Shown here: piece by piece, positions 58,846 to 64,000 of the stretch
Numbering within the stretch: the first letter of the stretch is position 1
How the letters are laid out: every line of letters starts with the position of its first letter
NCBI GenBank assembly: GCA_019914945.1
Contig: CM034101.1
Coordinates: forward strand, 13,093,188-13,157,187
DNA length: 64,000 nt
DNA from: Typha latifolia
Lineage: Eukaryota > Streptophyta > Magnoliopsida > Poales > Typhaceae
Direction of reading: 5' to 3'
Notes under the pieces: model-generated
The model's input: only the letters and a program-made list of their open reading frames with translations
What the model was told of the DNA's origin: nothing
Database searches by the model: none
Translations under genes and position numbers: made by a program

Positions 58846-60973
58846 ATATTACTAGAAAACCAAGCTCGTGCTGTCCTTTTTTTTTTCCTTTCGGTGTGCA
58901 GCCATTCACCAGAGGATATGATGCCTTTTTCCCATTCAATAATTTGAATGGCATGCATAGTTTTTTTTGGTTAAAGTTGTGTATCATTCATCACAATTGC
59001 AGAGATAGCAACATTTTCCCATTCTTAATTCCTTGTTCTATAACTGAACATCATTCTTCATCACATCAAAATTAGGGACCACATTGTAAGCGTTAGAACA
59101 ACTGTAACTTCAAATAGAGATGGCAAAATGACCCAAATAAATGATGATCACAAATGAGTCTGGTGTTGTCCCGCACCCGTGTGTGTTGTATTTATGTTTA
59201 TATGTAGTTTATAACTATTGTACATTTATCGAACGGTAAAAATTTGAAATTGATTGCAAAGTCTTGTCAACAATATAACATATGATGTTTGGATGTTCCA
59301 AATCCAAAGTTCTGGATCTCACAGAGGCAATCTGAATGAAGATCCATGTCCTGTAGCTCCATGAGAACCAAAACATATTGGCTTATGCAATAATATCCAA
59401 CAAAATGTGATGTACGATAAATAGTTTCATATTTATGGTACATTAATACGATCTTCATCCACTATCAATGTAACAATGATAAAAAAATGAAAACATATTG
59501 AATGAAAGATCAGTATCATCTCAGAGATTTCTTTTCAAGTGTTGATTTAGCAACAATGACACTCATTAGCTGAGATGACTTAATGAATGAACTAACCAAT
59601 TTTATTAAGCTCAGCTGCCAACTTAATATAAATCCTTCAAAAGTCAGTTTGCTATTAAAGGTGAAAACACAATTAAGAAAGAGATTACCACTCCATAACC
59701 AATAAGACAAAGAGGCACGTACAAATACCTGCCTCATTGGTTAAATTAGGCTCACATAACACACAAGCAACACCCTACAAAACTTCCTCTTGATATATAA
59801 AGTGCTCTAATGAAGCCGAAATGCAACAACTCTACAGTCAGGAATTGTCTTCCTAGGCAAAGATGAAGCATAAGAGCTTTTAAAACAACCCCAATATTAA
59901 AATCAAAAACTTTATTAAAAGAAGAATAAAACCAATCAATTCCTCCCTCTAGCTCATTTTGCATGGTCTTCTCGCATGACCCTGAAATGGGTATAAAGGG
60001 GATAAGAGAGAAAATAGAGGAAGAATTACGCTTCATAAGTCAGAAAGGAGAGTGGATGCAGCTGGGAAGTAAACTAACCTAACTTTCCGTCCACTCTTTC
60101 CCAAATAAATACAGAAAGCATACTAGTACCTACAAGTCCCATATTTTGCAACCAAGTGCCCGCCTTAGATTGTTTACCAGAGTAGCTGATTATAAAAATA
60201 ATCAAGCTATTCTACAGTTTGTGGATTGTTTAACAAAATGTCAGACCTGAATCATCTAGTCATTCTGTAATAGATTAGTCATTAGAGTATCTAATTTTAT
60301 CTATGCATTAGCTAAGTGGTTTGGATCTTCCCCTGACCCCTACCTGTTATGGTCCATTTAACTCAGCATATATATCACATATGAGGGGGTGCAATAAAGA
60401 GAAGCAAAAGCTCTGAATCAATAATCAAAAAGTTACAAAAGCCTATACTATGTAGCTTTCTCTGTGTTCTACACTTGACTGTCTAGAACACCAAGTTGTC
60501 TCAATCTCTTAAGGGACTCTCAGTGCATCAGGCTGGTATCTGAAAGTAGAGAAATTTACAACTCTCAAGTAGAGAAAAAGTTGGAAGGATGAAAGTAGAG
60601 CAATGCACAAGAAACATATCATTTGAGATCATCTTTGTATACTTCCACACACGTTCAGCCACATGCAAACGTTATATATTTTTTTAGAAAATGTTCCACT
60701 ATAAAATCTAACAGGCTTTCGATTTACCAATCAGAATCACTTATTCTACTGAATTCAATTGAAATGTTTAACTCAATATGAGAATAACAAGTCAATACAC
60801 AATAATACCATATGAACTAGCATCAAATGGTTTAGTTTCCTCATTATATACTTCCGATCAGCCACCAACGATTTTTAACAGTCAATTTTAAAAACAACAA
60901 CAAGACATGCACTATACAGTTAGAAAATTACAATGTGATATTACAATAACTACACTAAATTCATCACTGTTGC
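58846..60973. other. 3' UTR of the CCT gene and intergenic DNA
   Basis: No supported gene. Minus-strand frames at 59516-59737 and 59752-60036 have no domain or splice structure I could justify. Confidence 0.55.
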
Positions 60974-61756
60974 CTAATGTATAGGAATAGCCAAGCAAAG
61001 CAATTCAGTAGTACACAACTGTGACATTCCACTTATCCTAGCTTTTTCCAACACAGGAAATTCTACTCTAAATCCCCTTACACATCCACTATCAGTACCA
61101 AAATTACTTCTTTTATATCGCAAACAGACCTCATACCTCAACCCAACAGTCCTCGCAAACCGGCAATCGTTCCTGCCCCTTCTCGCAATCCATTGCCCAA
61201 CCTCCCTTGCAACGCCCGCTGCCTTGACGACCAAACCCAGCGCATCAACACCATTCCTCACCGCCGAATCGAGCTGCAAACCAATGAATCCTTCGAGAAC
61301 TTTCGCGGAATTCTTCGAAAGTTTGTATCCACAATTGAGAACCCCAAATCCGAAAGACCCATCAGCGGAAAGCGGTGAGGTGGCGTATCTGGCCAAATTG
61401 GCGGCGCCCAAGCAAGCCTTAAACCTCTTCGACGAGAGGAAATTGAATCCGGTACTGGGCCCCGTCCAATTTGGGTTTAGGCGTTTCGTCGCCTTGTAGC
61501 ACTTGAGGAGTACCTTGGAGGCGAGGAGGAGGGAAAGAGGGGAAGGGGAGTGTAGGTTTTGCAGAGCTTTAGCGCCCTTGATGGCGCCGTCGGCTACCTT
61601 AACGGCGGTCGAGATGGGTTTCAGGGATTGGGATGGCGAGCGGAAGGAAAATCCAAACCCTAGCCCTAACCCTAACCCTAGGATGCTGGTGACGAGGAAT
61701 TGGGAGGAGAAGCGATTCTTTTCTTCATCTACTTGCCGTTGCAGATGGGTCTCCAT
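60974..61756 (-). CDS. Unidentified single-exon plant protein
   Basis: A 260-residue frame starts at an ATG in strong context (TTCCATGGAG). The frame is open 11 codons further, to an ATG at 61789, so the start is uncertain. Near the N-terminus (about residues 29-45) a hydrophobic Leu/Gly stretch (ILGLGLGLGFGFSF) could be a membrane segment. The rest is basic with Ala/Leu/Gly-rich helical segments (AVKVADGAIKGAKALQNL, NGVDALGLVVKAAGVAREVG). The LG repeats are encoded by TTAGGG-like repeats. I do not recognise a family. In support of a real gene, the frame is GC-richer than its surroundings and far longer than chance frames nearby. Confidence 0.7.
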   Translation of the reverse strand: METHLQRQVDEEKNRFSSQFLVTSILGLGLGLGFGFSFRSPSQSLKPISTAVKVADGAIKGAKALQNLHSPSPLSLLLASKVLLKCYKATKRLNPNWTGPSTGFNFLSSKRFKACLGAANLARYATSPLSADGSFGFGVLNCGYKLSKNSAKVLEGFIGLQLDSAVRNGVDALGLVVKAAGVAREVGQWIARRGRNDCRFARTVGLRYEVCLRYKRSNFGTDSGCVRGFRVEFPVLEKARISGMSQLCTTELLCLAIPIH

Positions 61757-61942
61757 GGAACAGTAATCATATTGCAAGTTTGCAAACATCTCCCAAGGAA
61801 GATTATAATATTAGAGTAAATTTTGTAGAACTGGAATTTTTCATGCTGACCCCTGTGAATTCTCTAATTTAAGAATTGGGATAAAGACTTTTTTTCTTCC
61901 ATTTTTCATATACCCTAAGCATATGTGTTAATTGCATGAAAG

Positions 61943-61974
61943 CCTTGCTCCTTGCTCCTTGCTCCTTGCTCCTT
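61943..61974. repeat. (CCTTGCT)n 7-bp minisatellite
   Basis: Four full units plus a partial one, immediately upstream of the LINE similarity. Confidence 0.9.
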
Positions 61975-61977
61975 AGT

Positions 61978-64000
61978 GTCAGTCGTGAGCAGTCTGCTTT
62001 TATGGAGGGCCTGTCTATTATGGATAATACTATTTTCATTCAAGAGAGTATATACACTCTACTCTATTCAAAAGGGTAAACAGGAACAACGAGCAGGTAT
62101 ATGCTTATTAAAATTGATATAGAAAAAGTCTATGATAAATTTAGCTGACAAACTAGTTTGAGATTATGAGAATTATAAGATATAATGAATGTTGGATTAA
62201 ACTTATTACGGCGTATGTTGAATCGCCTATTTTTGTATTTTTAGTTAATAGGTCGGCTTCTCCTTAGAATAAGAGGGACTATGGGTTGCGTCGTGGTGAC
62301 CTTTTATCTCTATTTATTTATTGTTGTGCGTAAGTTCTTATTAATTTGTTGAATTCATAGTATGGAATGATTTAAAATTTTATCACGTTATGTTTTCTGG
62401 TGATATCATGCTATCAGTTACCAAAACTAATACTTTTAACTGCGATGTGCTAAATGATTTAATCAATAATTATTTTACACTAATAAATCAAATAGTTAAC
62501 CGGAGTAAATAGGCCTTTTACCGTCCTATTTGGGCCAGTTTTTTTTCTAGGTCAAGCTTTGGCTTGAATCTTGAACATGAGACATGATGCTTACCTTTTC
62601 ATCTACTTGGCATTCAGATCAATCATTCTATGACTAGAATTAAGTATTTTGATAATATATTGCTTAGGGTGAGAAATAAACTTGACAGGTGGAAGTTTGC
62701 CACACTTAATCAAGCTAGGCGAGCTACCCTCATAAAGGCCACTATATTAACCGTTCCTATCTATGTCATGAGCTGCACTTCTGTGTTGTTATATATCATT
62801 GATAAAAAGGTTGACAGAATGGCCCGCTCTTATCTTTGGGGTAAGGGGCAACATAGTAAAAGCATTCTTCTTATTAGGTAAGATAGTTATAGTCAGCCAC
62901 TCCTAAATGGGGGCTTAAGTATTCAGCATCTTAGGGATTGGTGGGCCTTGTGCCATTGATCTCCTCAGTGGAGCTAACAAGTTGTAGATTACTCTAATAA
63001 CTCATAAGTACAGGATTTCCAAACCATGGCATGGGTTAAAGGCCAAGGCCCATGGGTCTTTCATTTTTTTTTTTAAACTTTTCTTGGACACTCCATCTAC
63101 TACTAGGATGGATCTTACTAAATCAATTAGTAGTGGCCATTCTACTAGTATCTTAGAGGACTCTTGTTTAAACCATGTCCTCATGAGTTTCTGATCTACT
63201 TCTATTAATATGGATAGAAGCTAACAAGTAAAAGGGTTGATCGGCTTATTAATCACCTGTCTTAGTTCACTAGAAGAGTGAGGATATGTTTTGGCATGAT
63301 TCTGGATAATTTGATTTGCTCCATGTCTTTACCCTATGTTTAGGAGTCTAATAGTTGGATATGTACCTCCTAGTACTCCGGGTAAGGCTACGACTGCCTC
63401 CATCACCAGCTTCATGCTGATACTAGATTAAAGCTCAATACTACTAGGGAAGAACAACAAATCCTATAGAAGCTTTTGATTATCCTAAAATTAAAAAATT
63501 TCCACTAGAAAGTTGTGTGGAATCGCCTTCCAACTAATGATAGGCTCCAAAAGCTTTTCTTGCCCCTGTAATAATCTTTGTCCTTTGTGCTCCATTCATG
63601 AAGAAATTCAGCAACACTTGTTAGTAGAGTGCATTAGGGCCAAGAGTCTGTGAGTCGGTATAGAAAGACACTTTGGTCTCCTTTTGTTTAAAGGACTTAT
63701 GATACTGTGGTAATTAGTTATGCAAAGGAAAACACCTAGGGCAAGATATGACAAAGATGGCGTGGTGCCTAATTACTATCGAGATGTGACAAATTTAGAA
63801 AGCAAGGAAAGAAGTCTTCCAACATAAGAAGTGCATAACTAGCCAACTGATCCATCACATCTTAGCTCCTGCCCTGGAGAACTTTTAGCTAATAAGGAAG
63901 CCAAGTAGATTCACCGAGAATGATAGGATAAGAGTTATATGGATGGTTCCACCTATGGGGCACCTCAAGCTTAACACTGATGCAACCTCCTCTGCCAACA
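61978..64000 (+). mobile_element. Degraded LINE (non-LTR retrotransposon) ORF2, running off the window end
   Basis: On the + strand, in broken frames, reverse transcriptase landmarks appear in order. SREQSAFMEGLSIMDN (about 61981) matches the PEQSAFxxGRxIxDN motif. Then come LIKIDIEKVYDK, YGLRRGDLLSLFIYCCA (for GxRQGxPLSPxLF) and MFSGDIML, where the FADD box is lost. Next are KLDRWKFATLNQARRATLIK through ARSYLWG (62684-62850) and LLNGGLSIQHLRDWW. A zf-RVT remnant, NLCPLC with EEIQQHLLVECIRA, lies at about 63570-63640. At the very end LKLNTDATSSA suggests the start of an RNase H domain. Stops, frameshifts and loss of the catalytic Asp pair make it inactive. Confidence 0.85.

Noticed and set aside
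59516..60036. Two adjacent minus-strand frames as exons of a gene.
   Set aside because: There are no convincing splice sites, domains or composition shift; they are probably chance frames.

Overview
The window is nuclear DNA of a flowering plant. It is AT-rich and has GT-AG introns, long transposon-filled intergenic stretches, an intronless CYP96-type P450 cluster, a CCT-domain regulator and a eukaryotic tRNA-Ile. The CYP96 copies look monocot-like to me, but that is an impression and I cannot name the species. No bacterial-type operons, CRISPR arrays or origins were seen, and I found no clearly new biological system. The most informative content is the history of a tandem P450 cluster.

Layout. 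1-189: last codons of a + strand gene. 3.2-7.5 kb: a four-exon, minus-strand spermidine-synthase-like/SAM-dependent methyltransferase gene. 9.0-39.1 kb: a CYP96 (alkane hydroxylase-like) cluster on the minus strand, with three intact intronless genes (9029-10627, 21777-23372, 37429-39036). Three decayed CYP96 pieces lie among them (13.73-13.87 kb on the + strand; 18.57-18.74 kb and 32.64-32.82 kb on the minus strand). A dead Ty1/copia element fills 15.0-18.5 kb. A dead Ty3/gypsy relic with a Mutator-like element nested in it fills 27.9-30.6 kb. A terminal-inverted-repeat element lies at 34.9-35.4 kb and a solo LTR at 36.4-37.2 kb.

Genes 2 and 3 sit in two copies of a segmental duplication (block A about 21.5-31.4 kb, block B about 37.2-46.2 kb). 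Each copy later received its own insertions. Block B carries three tandem units of about 325-350 bp just upstream of gene 3, and a 259-bp MITE with a 9-bp target duplication. From 46 to 51 kb there is decayed repeat DNA. An eL37 ribosomal protein exon fragment (51.4 kb) and an intact tRNA-Ile(AAU) gene (51.9 kb) follow. 54.2-58.8 kb is a five-exon CCT-domain regulator gene, 61.0-61.8 kb a single-exon unknown protein, and 62.0 kb to the end a decayed LINE.

Function. The three P450s probably act on very-long-chain aliphatics of cuticular wax, as known CYP96 enzymes do. The other genes are ordinary single genes with no visible functional link to the cluster. In all three P450 genes a TATA box lies only 4-17 bp upstream of the first in-frame ATG, so I place the true starts 21-23 codons further in.
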